Source of the DNA: CATQHS01 sp963422655
GTDB taxonomy: Bacteria > Actinomycetota > Acidimicrobiia > Acidimicrobiales > Aldehydirespiratoraceae
NCBI GenBank assembly: GCA_963422655.1
Contig: OY730440.1
Location: forward strand, 496,001-560,000
Length of the DNA stretch: 64,000 bases
Reading direction: 5' to 3'
The position numbers were made by a program, and so were the translations under genes. The notes beneath the pieces were generated by a model that worked only from the letters and a program-made list of their open reading frames with translations, did not search any database and was not told the DNA's origin. Positions 8,357 to 17,587 of this stretch are shown piece by piece (positions within the stretch are counted from its first letter, which is position 1; every line of letters begins with the position of its first letter).

Positions 8357-9222
8357 TCCCCCTCGCCCTGGTCATCACCAGAACCCTCGTCATCACCAGA
8401 ACCCTCGTCATCACCAGAACCCTCGTCATCACCAGAACCCTCATCATCACCAGAACCCTCGTCATCACCAGAACCGTCGGGAACGAACTGATCCTCGGGC
8501 TGGAGATCCCTCTCGGGTCCTTGCGAGATCAGCCCGAAGGAAGCCTGCCCGGCAGCCAGCAGCCGGTCTTCGGGCGGTAGCGGTATCTCGGCTCCGGCCG
8601 GAACCCGGGCGATCGTGAACGCCTCCCCGCCGCCGAGGAACCTGATGTCGTCGAAGTCCTGCGAGTACTCCTCGACCTCGCCGGTGTCAGAGTCGAACAC
8701 CTCGAACCGCGCCACCCGGATGACAGTGGGTTCGCCGTTGCAGTCCGAGCCGGCCTCGAGCACACCGATACCGGGACCGCTGATCTCGTCCTCGGTTACT
8801 TTGACCCCCATCGACTCCAAGAAGACGCCGAGACGGGCGTTGTCCCCGGCGGCTGAGCTGTTGAACGGGTGGATGTGGATAACGCCGTCTTGGTGGGAAT
8901 GGATGCCGTGGGGGTCGAACTGGCTGGTGAAGGGGGCCAAGAAGCGGTCGCAGTCGTAGACCCCGTAAGCCGAGTGCCAGTGATCGTTGCCCACCCGGGG
9001 AGCAGTCGGCGCCTCTCGGCTCTGGCGGGCCAGCCCCACCAAGACGATGCCGAGCACCATCACCAAGCCGACCACCAAGGGGAAGCCCATGGCCCGCCGC
9101 TCCTTGGCCCCTCGCGACGAAGCTGCGGCCCGGGCGGCCCGCTGGACTTTCTTGGACGAGCTAGCCGACGGCGTGCCGCCCGGCTTGGCGGAAGAACCCT
9201 TCGATGAACCCGATCTGGCCAC
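8353..9222 (-). CDS. Membrane-anchored His-rich protein with acidic GSGDDE repeat tail, function unknown
   Basis: 289 residues from a GTG start. Residues 1-45 are basic and Ser/Ala-rich. One transmembrane helix follows (FPLVVGLVMVLGIVLVGLA), then a domain with HWHSAYGVYDCD and GIHSHQDGVIHIHPFNSS. The C-terminus is six tandem GSGDD(E/Q) hexapeptides. The clustered histidines suggest metal binding, but I cannot name a function. Similar single-pass proteins occur beside sugar nucleotidyltransferase genes in actinobacteria. It is translationally coupled to that gene (4-bp overlap) and lies 11 bp after a GT4 gene, which points to an envelope role. Confidence 0.8.
   Translation of the reverse strand: MARSGSSKGSSAKPGGTPSASSSKKVQRAARAAASSRGAKERRAMGFPLVVGLVMVLGIVLVGLARQSREAPTAPRVGNDHWHSAYGVYDCDRFLAPFTSQFDPHGIHSHQDGVIHIHPFNSSAAGDNARLGVFLESMGVKVTEDEISGPGIGVLEAGSDCNGEPTVIRVARFEVFDSDTGEVEEYSQDFDDIRFLGGGEAFTIARVPAGAEIPLPPEDRLLAAGQASFGLISQGPERDLQPEDQFVPDGSGDDEGSGDDEGSGDDEGSGDDEGSGDDEGSGDDQGEGE
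8367..8478. repeat. 18-bp tandem repeat, about 6 copies
   Basis: The unit CCTCGTCATCACCAGAAC is repeated about six times with only one or two substitutions (CTGG in the first copy, CTCATC in the fifth). It encodes the acidic GSGDDE tail on the minus strand. Near identity at silent positions indicates recent expansion, and copy number is likely to vary between strains. Confidence 0.95.
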
Positions 9223-9233
9223 GATATGCTACG

Positions 9234-10487
9234 CTACCGCTTCAGGCCGTCGGGGCGACGGGTCTCGGCCAGCTCGGCGAACAGAGCCACGTAAGCGGCG
9301 GCTACTTCGGCCGGGGTCACCCACGACTCGACGAAGGCTCGACCCCTCTCCCCCATGGCTTTGCGCCGCTGCGGATCGTCGATCAGCGACCCCAGGCCCG
9401 ACACGAAGTCGCGGGCGTCTTCGGGGGCGGTGGGCAGGCCGCTACCGGCCGCTTCCAGCAAGCGCGGTATCTCAGTTCCGGGATCGACCGATGCCACCAC
9501 CGGTCGGCTCGCAGCCAGTATCGAGAACAGCTTGGAAGGAACGCTGGCCCGGGCCAGGCCCCGCCGGAGCGCGATCACGTGGATATCGGCCGATGCCAGC
9601 ACCTCGCTCAGCCGGGCGGGAGGCTGGAAGTCGACCAGGACAAGGTTGTCGAGGCCGGCCGCGGCGGCTTCGAGGGTGGGCCGAGCCGATCCGGCGCCGT
9701 TGACCACGAACACCACGTCGTCGCGGCCCCGGTAGGCCCGGGCCGCGTCCACCATCAGATCCAAGGGCTGGGAGAAGCCGATATTGCCGGCGTACATCAC
9801 TACGGTGCGGTCACCGAGCCCGTGTTCGACCCGGTAGCGGGTATGGCGGCCCATGGGCTCGATGCGATCTACGTCGGCAAAATTGGGGATGACCCGAACA
9901 GTTGGTTTCGGGCCCGGACCGAGCTTGGCTGCCACGTTGGCTCGCTGGTCCTCGGAGAGGACGGTGACGGCGTCGACCCGGCGGTACACCCAGCTCTCGA
10001 GCCGGCGGGCGGCCGTGATGAGTCGGGAGTCGGTGATGGCACCGACCTCGATGGCGGCGTCGGGAAAGATGTCCTGAAGGTTCAGCACTACCGGAACCCG
10101 GCGTTGCCGGGCTGCCAGCCCGCCGGCCACGGCCAGGGTGAGCGGCGGTGACATGGCCAGAACCCCGTCGAACCGGTTCCGCTCACCCATCGCGGCCGCT
10201 AGGACCAAGCCGGCGAATCCGGTGAAGGCCAGGGCTCGGACCCCGATGCCGGTCCTGGTCGTCGGGAAGGGGTGGATACGGGTCACCCGGCCCCAGCCTG
10301 TCGTCTGGCGCCGCACCAGACGGCCCTCCCAGCCCGGGACGATTCGGTGGTGCTCGTACCAGGGCAGCGAGGTGACGACGTGGAGCTGGTGTCCGGCTCG
10401 CGCCAGCTCGTCACCGATGGCGGTCATGACGATCCCGGTGGGAGCCACATCGGGCTCGTAATGGGGGCAGATCACCAGCAGTCGCAT
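9234..10487 (-). CDS. GT4 glycosyltransferase, WbuB/WcaI-like
   Basis: 417 residues beginning MRLLVICPHYEPDVAPTG, typical of WbuB-like GT4 enzymes. VVLNLQDIFPDAAIEVG, VIPNFADVDRIEP, VVMYAGNIGFSQPLD and ASVPSKLFSILAASRPVVAS are the donor-side motifs. These enzymes transfer a sugar from an NDP-donor to a lipid-linked oligosaccharide at the cytoplasmic membrane. The ATG at 10487 overlaps the previous gene's TGA (TGATG). The donor could be one of the GDP or UDP sugars made by neighbouring genes; this is inferred from context only. Confidence 0.88.
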   Translation of the reverse strand: MRLLVICPHYEPDVAPTGIVMTAIGDELARAGHQLHVVTSLPWYEHHRIVPGWEGRLVRRQTTGWGRVTRIHPFPTTRTGIGVRALAFTGFAGLVLAAAMGERNRFDGVLAMSPPLTLAVAGGLAARQRRVPVVLNLQDIFPDAAIEVGAITDSRLITAARRLESWVYRRVDAVTVLSEDQRANVAAKLGPGPKPTVRVIPNFADVDRIEPMGRHTRYRVEHGLGDRTVVMYAGNIGFSQPLDLMVDAARAYRGRDDVVFVVNGAGSARPTLEAAAAGLDNLVLVDFQPPARLSEVLASADIHVIALRRGLARASVPSKLFSILAASRPVVASVDPGTEIPRLLEAAGSGLPTAPEDARDFVSGLGSLIDDPQRRKAMGERGRAFVESWVTPAEVAAAYVALFAELAETRRPDGLKR

Positions 10488-11623
10488 CAGCTCGTAGCGG
10501 CTACGGCCCGCAGCCAGCCCTCCACGAGACGGGCCGCGGCTCGCGGGGGGGCGTACCGCTCGGCCCGAACCCGGCCTCGGTGAACCCGGTACCGGGTCTC
10601 CGGCGATCCGGCCAGCACTTCGCTCAGGGCCCGAACCCAGCCGTCGAGATCGTCGGGGTCGACCAGCGTTCCGGCGTTGCCCACCACCTCGGGCAGAGCG
10701 GTGGCCCGGGCTACCACCACTGGGGTTCCGACCTGCATGGCTTCCAGCACCGGGAGCCCGAATCCTTCGTAGCGGGAGGGGAAAGCTACCGCGGCAGCAG
10801 CCGAGATCAGCCGGTCGAGCCGAGCCGAAGACACTCGCCCCAGGTGGACCACTCCCGGGGCACGGTCGACCAACCCGGTGACATGGGCGTGGGCCCGGCC
10901 GGCGCCACCGGTGAGGACAAGGTGCATGTCCCGATGGCGTCGGCGGAGGAGCCGATGGGCTGCGATCAAGACGTCGTGGTTCTTGTGAGGGTGGGTGACG
11001 GCGGGGTAGAGCACGAAAGGCCGGTCCTTGCCATCGTAAGCGGCCCGGTCGCCTGGGTCCTGATTGCCAGCGGCTCGGCTGCCGCCACCATGGGTCGTCG
11101 CGTAAGTGGACGGAACGACGCTGACCCGTTCGGGGGCCACCCCGAAACGGTCGATGACCCGGTCGGCCATCCAGCGAGACGGGGTCATGACCAGCCGGCA
11201 TCGCCCGACGCTGCGAGGCACGACCCGATCCAGGTAGCGACGTTTCAACGCCGAGAAGTTACCGGGAAGATCGAAGGACTGGATGTCGTGAACAGCCACT
11301 GTCGCTGGAGTCGGCGACCGCTCGGGCAGCCGGCCTCCGAAATGGTGGACCAAGTCGAACCCGGCGGAACGCCGGGCCAGCCAGGTCGACTCCAGTACCA
11401 CCCGCACCGACCGCCGCCGACCGCCGTAGCCAGCCTCGTGACACCTGAAGGCGGCCAGTTCCGGGTGAGCTGTCACCGTGCCCCGCAGGGCCGCTACCTC
11501 CACCTCGATCCCGGTCGGCGCAGCGTCCGCCACCGCGGCCAGGAGCCGGGACGCATACTCCTCGCTGCCTCCCACATCGCCCGGCACCAGCCAGCACAGG
11601 TTGGCCAGCACCCTCACAGTCAC
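10487..11623 (-). CDS. GT4 glycosyltransferase
   Basis: 378 residues from GTG 11623. This start makes a 4-bp GTGA overlap with the upstream gene and is preferred over a longer upstream start that would lie inside it. Motifs: VRVLANLCWLVPGDVGGSEE (N-terminal acceptor-side GGSEE), AVHDIQSFDLPGNFS, YPAVTHPHKNHD and FPSRYEGFGLPVLEAM (donor-binding EX7E region). Part of the three-transferase block of this operon; it likely acts in sequence on one glycan. Confidence 0.88.
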   Translation of the reverse strand: MTVRVLANLCWLVPGDVGGSEEYASRLLAAVADAAPTGIEVEVAALRGTVTAHPELAAFRCHEAGYGGRRRSVRVVLESTWLARRSAGFDLVHHFGGRLPERSPTPATVAVHDIQSFDLPGNFSALKRRYLDRVVPRSVGRCRLVMTPSRWMADRVIDRFGVAPERVSVVPSTYATTHGGGSRAAGNQDPGDRAAYDGKDRPFVLYPAVTHPHKNHDVLIAAHRLLRRRHRDMHLVLTGGAGRAHAHVTGLVDRAPGVVHLGRVSSARLDRLISAAAAVAFPSRYEGFGLPVLEAMQVGTPVVVARATALPEVVGNAGTLVDPDDLDGWVRALSEVLAGSPETRYRVHRGRVRAERYAPPRAAARLVEGWLRAVAATS

Positions 11624-12714
11624 GAGCAAGCATCCTCGTAAGCGGCCCGCACACCGGCCGCGGTGGCAGCCCAACTGAACTGGCGGGAACGGGTCAGAGC
11701 TCTCGCCGACCGGCGGGCATGCTCGGCGTCGTCACCCATGACCCGATCTATGGCATCAGCCAAGGCCTCGGTGTCGGTGGGATCGACGAGACCGTCCGGA
11801 TCGTCGCAGATCTCGGCAGTGGCTGTCTTCGAGCTGGTAACCACCGGCGTGCCTTGGGCCATGGCTTCCAGCACGGGCAGGCCGAACCCCTCCAGCAGGC
11901 TCGGAAACACGAAGAGGCGGGCCGAGGCGTACAACCCGGCCAAGTCCCGGTCGGGAACGGGGCCCAGGCGCAGAACTTCGTGGTCGGTGGCCGCGAGCAG
12001 GGCACCCAGATCCACACCCCAACCGTCGGGTCCCACCATGACCAGCGGCGCTTCGGTGGCAGCGCGCTCCAAGGCGGCCAGCAGGCCGGCGAGATTCTTG
12101 CGGGGCTCTACGGTGCCGACCCAGAGCACGAACGGCTCCGGCAACCGATACAGAGCCCGGACCCGCACCACCTCGGCATCGTCGGCCGCAGTGGCAGTCA
12201 CACCCAGGGGCACTACCCGGATCCGGTCGGGATCGACACCACCGGCCCCACAATCGGCGGCGGTGGTGTGGGAGGGCACCACCACCACGTCGGCCTCGGT
12301 CCGGGCCAGTTCGAAAGCTCGGTCGAAGAAACGGACCCCTCGCCTGGTGAAGTGGCCGGGCCGGTGCCGGAAGGCCAGGTCGTGCACGGTCACCACCAGC
12401 GCAGCCGGCCCCGGCGGCGGGATGACCCCGCCGGTGGCATGCACGACATCTACGGGTCCGATCCGGCGCGCCAGGCGAGGGCGGCGCAGGTAATGCCAAG
12501 CGTCGTACAGGAGGGGCCGAGGCAGCCCCATCGCCCGAACCGGGACCGGCGGTCGCACATCGGGGGGTGGGGTTCGCCGGTGCCGGGCCGAAACACCGAC
12601 GACTTCGACGTCGTCGCGCTCGGCCAGCGCCGCCAGAGTACGAACCACCGAGACGGCGGTACCGCCCGGCACCGCATGCCAGCATTGCTCGACGACGGCG
12701 GCCACCCGAAGCAC
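11620..12714 (-). CDS. GT4 glycosyltransferase (first gene of operon)
   Basis: 364 residues from GTG 12714. LVVTVHDLAFRHRPGHF, VVPSHTTAADC, FVLWVGTVEPRKNLAGLL and FPSLLEGFGLPVLEAMAQG are GT4 signatures, similar to mannosyl- or rhamnosyltransferases of O-antigen clusters. It leads the run GT4-GT4-GT4-His protein-nucleotidyltransferase-galE, all overlapping or within 11 bp. It is divergent from fcl at 12784 across a 69-bp promoter gap. Confidence 0.88.
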   Translation of the reverse strand: MLRVAAVVEQCWHAVPGGTAVSVVRTLAALAERDDVEVVGVSARHRRTPPPDVRPPVPVRAMGLPRPLLYDAWHYLRRPRLARRIGPVDVVHATGGVIPPPGPAALVVTVHDLAFRHRPGHFTRRGVRFFDRAFELARTEADVVVVPSHTTAADCGAGGVDPDRIRVVPLGVTATAADDAEVVRVRALYRLPEPFVLWVGTVEPRKNLAGLLAALERAATEAPLVMVGPDGWGVDLGALLAATDHEVLRLGPVPDRDLAGLYASARLFVFPSLLEGFGLPVLEAMAQGTPVVTSSKTATAEICDDPDGLVDPTDTEALADAIDRVMGDDAEHARRSARALTRSRQFSWAATAAGVRAAYEDACS

Positions 12715-12783
12715 AACCTGCAGTTTCGCATGTCACCGGTCCGATCGGTGTAACGGCCTGCCGGTCGGTACGATCCACCACCG
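12715..12783. promoter_or_regulatory. Divergent promoter region
   Basis: This gap lies between the GT4 operon (minus) and fcl (plus). It contains an imperfect operator-like inverted repeat, CACCG-N7-CGGTG, at 12734-12750. No clear -10/-35 elements were identified on either strand. Confidence 0.3.
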
Positions 12784-13743
12784 ATGGGGGCTCTCGACCG
12801 GCAACGGATTTTCGTCACCGGAGCCGGCGGTTTCCTGGGTCGGGCTGTCATCGAAGCCTTGGGGCGACGGGCAGTCGGCGACATCGTGGCCCCGTCCAGC
12901 CAAGAGGTCGACCTGCTGGACGAGACGGCGGCCTTCGAGGCCATAGCCTCCGCCGCTCCCGACGTCGTCATCCACCTCGCGGCCCGGGTCGGCGGCATCG
13001 GAGCCAACCAGGCCCGACCGGCCGAGCTGTACCTGCAGAACCTGATGCTGGGCACCAACGTGATCGAGGCGGCCCGGGCCGCGGGGGTGGCCAAGACGGT
13101 AGTGGTCGGAACCATCTGCTCGTACCCCAAGGACACGCCCGTGCCCTTCCGGGAGAGCTCCCTGTGGCAAGGCTTCCCGGAGGAAACCAACGCACCCTAC
13201 GGCATCGCCAAGCTGGCCCAGCTCGTCCACCTCCGCGCCAACCGGGCCCAGTACGGCCAGCGAAGCGCCTACGTGATGCCCACCAACATCTACGGCCCGG
13301 GCGACAAGTTCCATCCCGACGTGAGCCACGTGATCCCGGCCCTGATCCGAAAGTGCGTCCTGGCCGGCAAGGCCGGCGCCGACCATGTGATCGTCTGGGG
13401 TTCGGGAAGAGCCAGCCGAGAGTTCCTCTACGTGGACGACGCCGCCGAGGGGATCGTGACCGCGGCCGAGCACTACGACGGCGAAGAACCCGTCAACCTC
13501 GGCGCCGACCAGGAACTGGCCATCTCCGAGCTGGTCGGGATAATCGCCGAGCTCACCGGGTTTCACGGCGAGATCCGCTGGGACACCTCCCGGCCCGACG
13601 GCCAGCCCCGGCGGGGCGTGGATTCCAGCCGGGCCCGGGAGCTGTTCGGCTTCGAGGCCCGAACTGATCTGAGAGAGGGACTGGCCCGCACTGTCGAGTG
13701 GTACCTGAGCCATCGGCGCGAAGCCGAGGCCCGCCGCCGCTGA
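12784..13743 (+). CDS. fcl: GDP-L-fucose synthase
   Basis: 319 residues. IFVTGAGGFLGRAVIEAL binds NADP; HLAARVGGIGANQARPAEL, VVVGTICSYPKDTPVPF and TNAPYGIAKLAQLVHL (YxxxK) are diagnostic of GDP-4-keto-6-deoxymannose 3,5-epimerase/4-reductase (WcaG). With Gmd at 3.5 kb it gives GDP-L-fucose. It stands alone on the plus strand, between divergent GT4 genes and the convergent uxs gene (15-bp gap). Confidence 0.92.
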   Translation: MGALDRQRIFVTGAGGFLGRAVIEALGRRAVGDIVAPSSQEVDLLDETAAFEAIASAAPDVVIHLAARVGGIGANQARPAELYLQNLMLGTNVIEAARAAGVAKTVVVGTICSYPKDTPVPFRESSLWQGFPEETNAPYGIAKLAQLVHLRANRAQYGQRSAYVMPTNIYGPGDKFHPDVSHVIPALIRKCVLAGKAGADHVIVWGSGRASREFLYVDDAAEGIVTAAEHYDGEEPVNLGADQELAISELVGIIAELTGFHGEIRWDTSRPDGQPRRGVDSSRARELFGFEARTDLREGLARTVEWYLSHRREAEARRR

Positions 13744-13758
13744 CCGGGCAGTCGGCCG

Positions 13759-14691
13759 TCACAACTGGTCTGCGAACCACTCCACTGTTCGCTCCAAGCC
13801 GGAGCGCAGCCCGATCTCGGGCTCCCACCCCAGCACACGGCGGGCCCGGTCGATGTCGGGACAGCGCCGGACCGGGTCGTCGGAAGGAGAATCGCGGTGC
13901 TCGATCGGCGACGAGGACCCGGTCAAGTCCAGAACCAGATCGGCCAACTGCAAGACCGTCACCTCGTCGGGGTTACCGATGTTGACCGGGTCGTGAACAC
14001 CGCTGTCGAGCAGAGCCAGCAACCCTCTGATCTGATCGTCGACGTAGCAGAAGCTGCGGGTCTGGGTTCCGTCGCCGTAGATGGTGAGGGGCCGGCCCAG
14101 CAGCGCCTGCACCACGAAGTTGGACACCACCCTCCCGTCGTCGGGTCGCATCCTTGGTCCGTAGGTGTTGAAGACCCGAACGATGCAGGTGTCCAAGCCG
14201 TGATACCGGTGGTAGGCCATGGTCATGGCCTCGGCGAACCGTTTGGCTTCGTCGTACACGCCTCGAGGTCCCACCGGATCGACGTGGCCCCAGTACGACT
14301 CGGACTGGGGATGTCGGCGCGGGTCGCCGTAGATCTCGCTGGTCGACGCCAGCAGAAAGGTAGCACCCTTGCGCCGGGCCAAGCCGAGGCCGTTGTGGGT
14401 GCCCAGGCTGCCGACCTTGAGGGTCTGAATGGGCATCTTGAGATAATCGGCCGGCGAGGCCGGGCTGGCGAAATGCAAGATGGCGTCCACCGGCCCGTCG
14501 ATGTCGACGAAAGTCGACACGTCGTGGTTCACGAAGGCGAATCCCGCTCGGTCGGCCAAGCCGGAAATATTGCCGAAGGCGCCAGTGATGAGGTTGTCGA
14601 TGCAGACGACCTCGTCGCCCCGGTCGAGCAGGCGCTCACACAGGTAGGACCCGATGAAGCCGGCGCCGCCGGTGACCACGACCCGAGCCAT
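13759..14691 (-). CDS. uxs: UDP-glucuronate decarboxylase (UDP-xylose synthase)
   Basis: 310 residues from ATG 14691, preceded by GAGAGGGG; a TTG one codon upstream is less likely. ARVVVTGGAGFIGSYLCERL, HFASPASPADYLKMPI, STSEIYGDPRRHPQSESYWG, GVYDEAKRFAEA and RVFNTYGPRMRPDDGRVVSN are diagnostic UXS motifs. It decarboxylates UDP-glucuronate to UDP-xylose using bound NAD+. It starts 10 bp after the stop of ugd, which makes its substrate. Confidence 0.93.
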   Translation of the reverse strand: MARVVVTGGAGFIGSYLCERLLDRGDEVVCIDNLITGAFGNISGLADRAGFAFVNHDVSTFVDIDGPVDAILHFASPASPADYLKMPIQTLKVGSLGTHNGLGLARRKGATFLLASTSEIYGDPRRHPQSESYWGHVDPVGPRGVYDEAKRFAEAMTMAYHRYHGLDTCIVRVFNTYGPRMRPDDGRVVSNFVVQALLGRPLTIYGDGTQTRSFCYVDDQIRGLLALLDSGVHDPVNIGNPDEVTVLQLADLVLDLTGSSSPIEHRDSPSDDPVRRCPDIDRARRVLGWEPEIGLRSGLERTVEWFADQL

Positions 14692-14701
14692 CAAACCCCT
14701 C

Positions 14702-15985
14702 TCAAGCTCGGCCGGTTCCCTGGTAGGTGAAACCGCGGCTCGACCAGGCTTGGTGGTCGAAGAGGTTGCGGGTGTCGATCACATGGCGCTCGGCCATCAC
14801 CTCAGCCATGCGGGCCGGGTCGAGAGACGCCAGCTCGGGCCATTCGGTAGCCACTACGAGGGCCTGGGCGTCCCGGCCGGCAGTGTAAGGATCCCCCACG
14901 ACGATCACGCCGGGTTCCTCGCAGTTGGTGACCACCGGGTCGTAGGCCCGGACTCGGGCGCCGGACGCAACCAGCCGCCGGGCGATCTCGAGGGCGGGAG
15001 AAGCACGGATGTCGTCGGTGCCAGCCTTGAAGGCCAAACCCAGAAGGGCGATCCGGGCCCCGTCGAGGGCGACTTTGCTGGCTACCTTGGCCACCACCCG
15101 GTCGAATTGGTCATCGTTTTGGGCCAGAGCGCTTTCCAGGAGCGAGAAGTCGTACCCGGCACTGACGGCCAGGCTCATCAAGGCCCGGGTGTCCTTGGGC
15201 AGGCACGACCCGCCCCAGCCCGGGCCGGGGCGAAGGTACTCGGCGCCGATGCGAGGATCGAGGCTGATGCCTTCGATCACGGTGTCGGTGTCGGCTCCCA
15301 GGATCTCACAGAGCGTGGCCACGGAATTGGCGAAGCTCAACTTAAGGGCCAGGAAGGCGTTGGCTGCGTACTTGGTCAGCTCGGCCGTAGCTGGGTCGGT
15401 CACCAGGATCGGGGCGTCGAGGGATTCGTACAGGGCCGCCACCCGCCAGCCCTGGTCGAGGTCGCGGGCGCCTATCACCACCCGATCCGGGTTCAGGAAG
15501 TCGGCCACGGCCGTGCCCTCCCGCAGGAACTCAGGGTTGGCCACCACCGTCACATCGGGCCTATCGAGCGCTTCGGACACCACCGAAGCGCCGCCCACCG
15601 GCACCGTGGACTTGGTGACGACCACCGTGCCGGGCTCGAGATGGGGGCCGATCTGCTCCGCCGCCGCCGCCACGTAGTCGAGATCGACCGACCCGTCGGC
15701 TCGGCTGGGGGTGGGGACGCACAGGAACACGAATCCGGCGCCGACAACGGCCGAGGCCGATCGGGTCTTGAACGACAGCCGTCGGGAGTCGAGGCCGCGG
15801 CGTATCACCTCGGCCAAGCCCTCTTCGTGAAAAGGAACCCGTCCCTTGCCGAGCTGGGCGATCCGGGCCTCGTCGATATCGGCGCAAACGACTCGATGGC
15901 CCATTTGGGCCAGGCAGGCCCCGGTGGTGAGCCCCACGTACCCGGCGCCGATGACGCCGATCCGGGCCGGTTCGCTCACCCGCAT
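14702..15985 (-). CDS. ugd: UDP-glucose 6-dehydrogenase
   Basis: 427 residues. IGVIGAGYVGLTTGACLAQM binds NAD, VVTKSTVPVGG and NPEFLREGTAVADF follow, and GPGWGGSCLPKDTRAL carries the catalytic cysteine. LGLAFKAGTDDIRASPAL is the C-terminal signature. It oxidises UDP-glucose to UDP-glucuronate. ATG 15985 overlaps the LCP gene's 3' end by 10 bp; a GTG at 15979 (GTGA overlap) is an alternative start. Operon LCP-ugd-uxs. Confidence 0.95.
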   Translation of the reverse strand: MRVSEPARIGVIGAGYVGLTTGACLAQMGHRVVCADIDEARIAQLGKGRVPFHEEGLAEVIRRGLDSRRLSFKTRSASAVVGAGFVFLCVPTPSRADGSVDLDYVAAAAEQIGPHLEPGTVVVTKSTVPVGGASVVSEALDRPDVTVVANPEFLREGTAVADFLNPDRVVIGARDLDQGWRVAALYESLDAPILVTDPATAELTKYAANAFLALKLSFANSVATLCEILGADTDTVIEGISLDPRIGAEYLRPGPGWGGSCLPKDTRALMSLAVSAGYDFSLLESALAQNDDQFDRVVAKVASKVALDGARIALLGLAFKAGTDDIRASPALEIARRLVASGARVRAYDPVVTNCEEPGVIVVGDPYTAGRDAQALVVATEWPELASLDPARMAEVMAERHVIDTRNLFDHQAWSSRGFTYQGTGRA

Positions 15986-17526
15986 GACTCGCTTTGGGGA
16001 GCTCGACCCGAGATGACCACCGCCGAGGTCGTGGGAGGGGGTGGAGGTGACGTGGCAGTCACCCCGGGAGCCGAACCGAGCCGGGTCGGGGTCTGCGACG
16101 GTGGACCCTTGGCGGCCAGGGCCGCCTCCAGATCGCCGTAGGGAGTCTGGAACAGGAACAGGATACCCCGGTAGTCCTGACCGAGAGCGACGGTGACCCC
16201 CGTCATTTCCTCGACCTCCATCACATAGGGAATCGGATCGATGAATCTGGCTGTCAGAAGAGCCGCGGCCCGGTCGCCGGGACCGTGCATCACCATCGTT
16301 TCGGGCAGGGGTGAATCCAGCTCGAACTGGTCGGAGACGACGAAATCTTCGCTGGTCAGCACCGTGGCGGCATCGGCCAGATCGTCGGCATCGGCCCCGG
16401 CCAGCGACAGCGCAACCTCCAACGGTCGTACGGAGTCGGTCGTCCCCCGGAATACGTCCAGCACCGGCTCGTTCACCCCTTTTACCACCGCTTCCCCCTG
16501 GTAGGTGCCGTCGGTCCGGGTCAGGGTATAGAGCTGGAGGTTGTAGCGATGGAGGTTGTCGGGGTTGAAATCGCTGAACGACTGCCCGAAGTCGATCAGC
16601 TCGGCCAGGGTGAGGTCCACGTCCAAGCGCACGCTGCCGGCTCCGGCCTCGAGCAGGGAGGCCAGGGTGGACGGGCTGCGAGCGCCGCGGTCGATGGCCC
16701 GATCCAGAGCCAGGACCAAGAAGTCCTGCTGGCGCTCGATCCTCCGGAAGTCGTCCCCCCCGGTCGTGACCCACCGGCCGTCGATCTGCTCTTGGTACCG
16801 GCGGCCCCGCACGTACTGGAGCGACTGCACGCCGTCGAGCACGTGGCAACCCGGCGTCAAGATGTTGAGCCCGGACCCGAGATCGCGGGCCGGGTGAGGG
16901 AACCACACCGGAACGCCGCCCAGAGCATCGACGACTCCGCGGAACCCCAGGAAGTCGATCTGCACGTAGTGGTTGATCTCCACGTCGAAAGTCGTGCTCA
17001 CCGTCTCGACCAGCAGTTCAGGTCCGCCGATCCACAACGACGACGTGATCTTGTTGTCGATGGCGCCCGGTATGTCCACCCACAGATCTCTGGGAATCGA
17101 CATCACCCAGGCCGACCCCGACACCGGATCGAGTCGCAACAACATGATGGCGTCGGCCAGGCTCCGGCCTTTCTCGTCTACTTCCCGGTCGATCAGCACC
17201 GGGTCGCCCGGATCGAGCCCTCGAGCGCTGTCGGTACCGACCAGCAAGAAGTTCACCGGTTCTCCCGGCGCGGTCCCGGTCCGCAGGATCGGCTGTCCGT
17301 CGTAACGGCGTCCGGTGAACTCGATCCTCTCGATCACCTCCTCGGTCCTGCTGTAGAAGGTGTCGACGAATAAAGCTGCCGTCACCGCCCCCGCGATCAC
17401 GGCCAGACACATGACAGCCACGAGACGTTGCGGCCATGTGCGCCGCAGCACTACTTCGGCTCGATTGGTCGCGGCTCGGTCAGTCACGCGGCCAGCGTAT
17501 GACACTACGCCTTCGTATCGGCTCAT
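15976..17526 (-). CDS. LytR-CpsA-Psr (LCP) family cell-wall glycopolymer transferase
   Basis: 516 residues. An N-terminal basic stretch and one transmembrane helix (LVAVMCLAVIAGAVTAALFV, ~35-54) precede an LCP domain: NFLLVGTDSARG, SLADAIMLLRLD, MSIPRDLWVDIPG, YVQIDFLGFRGVVDALGGV, and GDDFRRIERQQDFLVLAL with the conserved Arg residues. The tail is Pro/Thr-rich. LCP enzymes move lipid-linked glycopolymers onto peptidoglycan, or onto arabinogalactan precursors in mycobacteria. The start is uncertain: ATG 17526 or GTG 17487. An LCP gene near fbiA/fbiB also occurs in M. tuberculosis (Rv3267). Confidence 0.9.
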   Translation of the reverse strand: MSRYEGVVSYAGRVTDRAATNRAEVVLRRTWPQRLVAVMCLAVIAGAVTAALFVDTFYSRTEEVIERIEFTGRRYDGQPILRTGTAPGEPVNFLLVGTDSARGLDPGDPVLIDREVDEKGRSLADAIMLLRLDPVSGSAWVMSIPRDLWVDIPGAIDNKITSSLWIGGPELLVETVSTTFDVEINHYVQIDFLGFRGVVDALGGVPVWFPHPARDLGSGLNILTPGCHVLDGVQSLQYVRGRRYQEQIDGRWVTTGGDDFRRIERQQDFLVLALDRAIDRGARSPSTLASLLEAGAGSVRLDVDLTLAELIDFGQSFSDFNPDNLHRYNLQLYTLTRTDGTYQGEAVVKGVNEPVLDVFRGTTDSVRPLEVALSLAGADADDLADAATVLTSEDFVVSDQFELDSPLPETMVMHGPGDRAAALLTARFIDPIPYVMEVEEMTGVTVALGQDYRGILFLFQTPYGDLEAALAAKGPPSQTPTRLGSAPGVTATSPPPPPTTSAVVISGRAPQSESCG

Positions 17527-17587
17527 CCGTCGCTATGTCCATAGCTTGCGGGTCTACGGAGACTTCTCGAGTCTATCGGTTTCGGGC

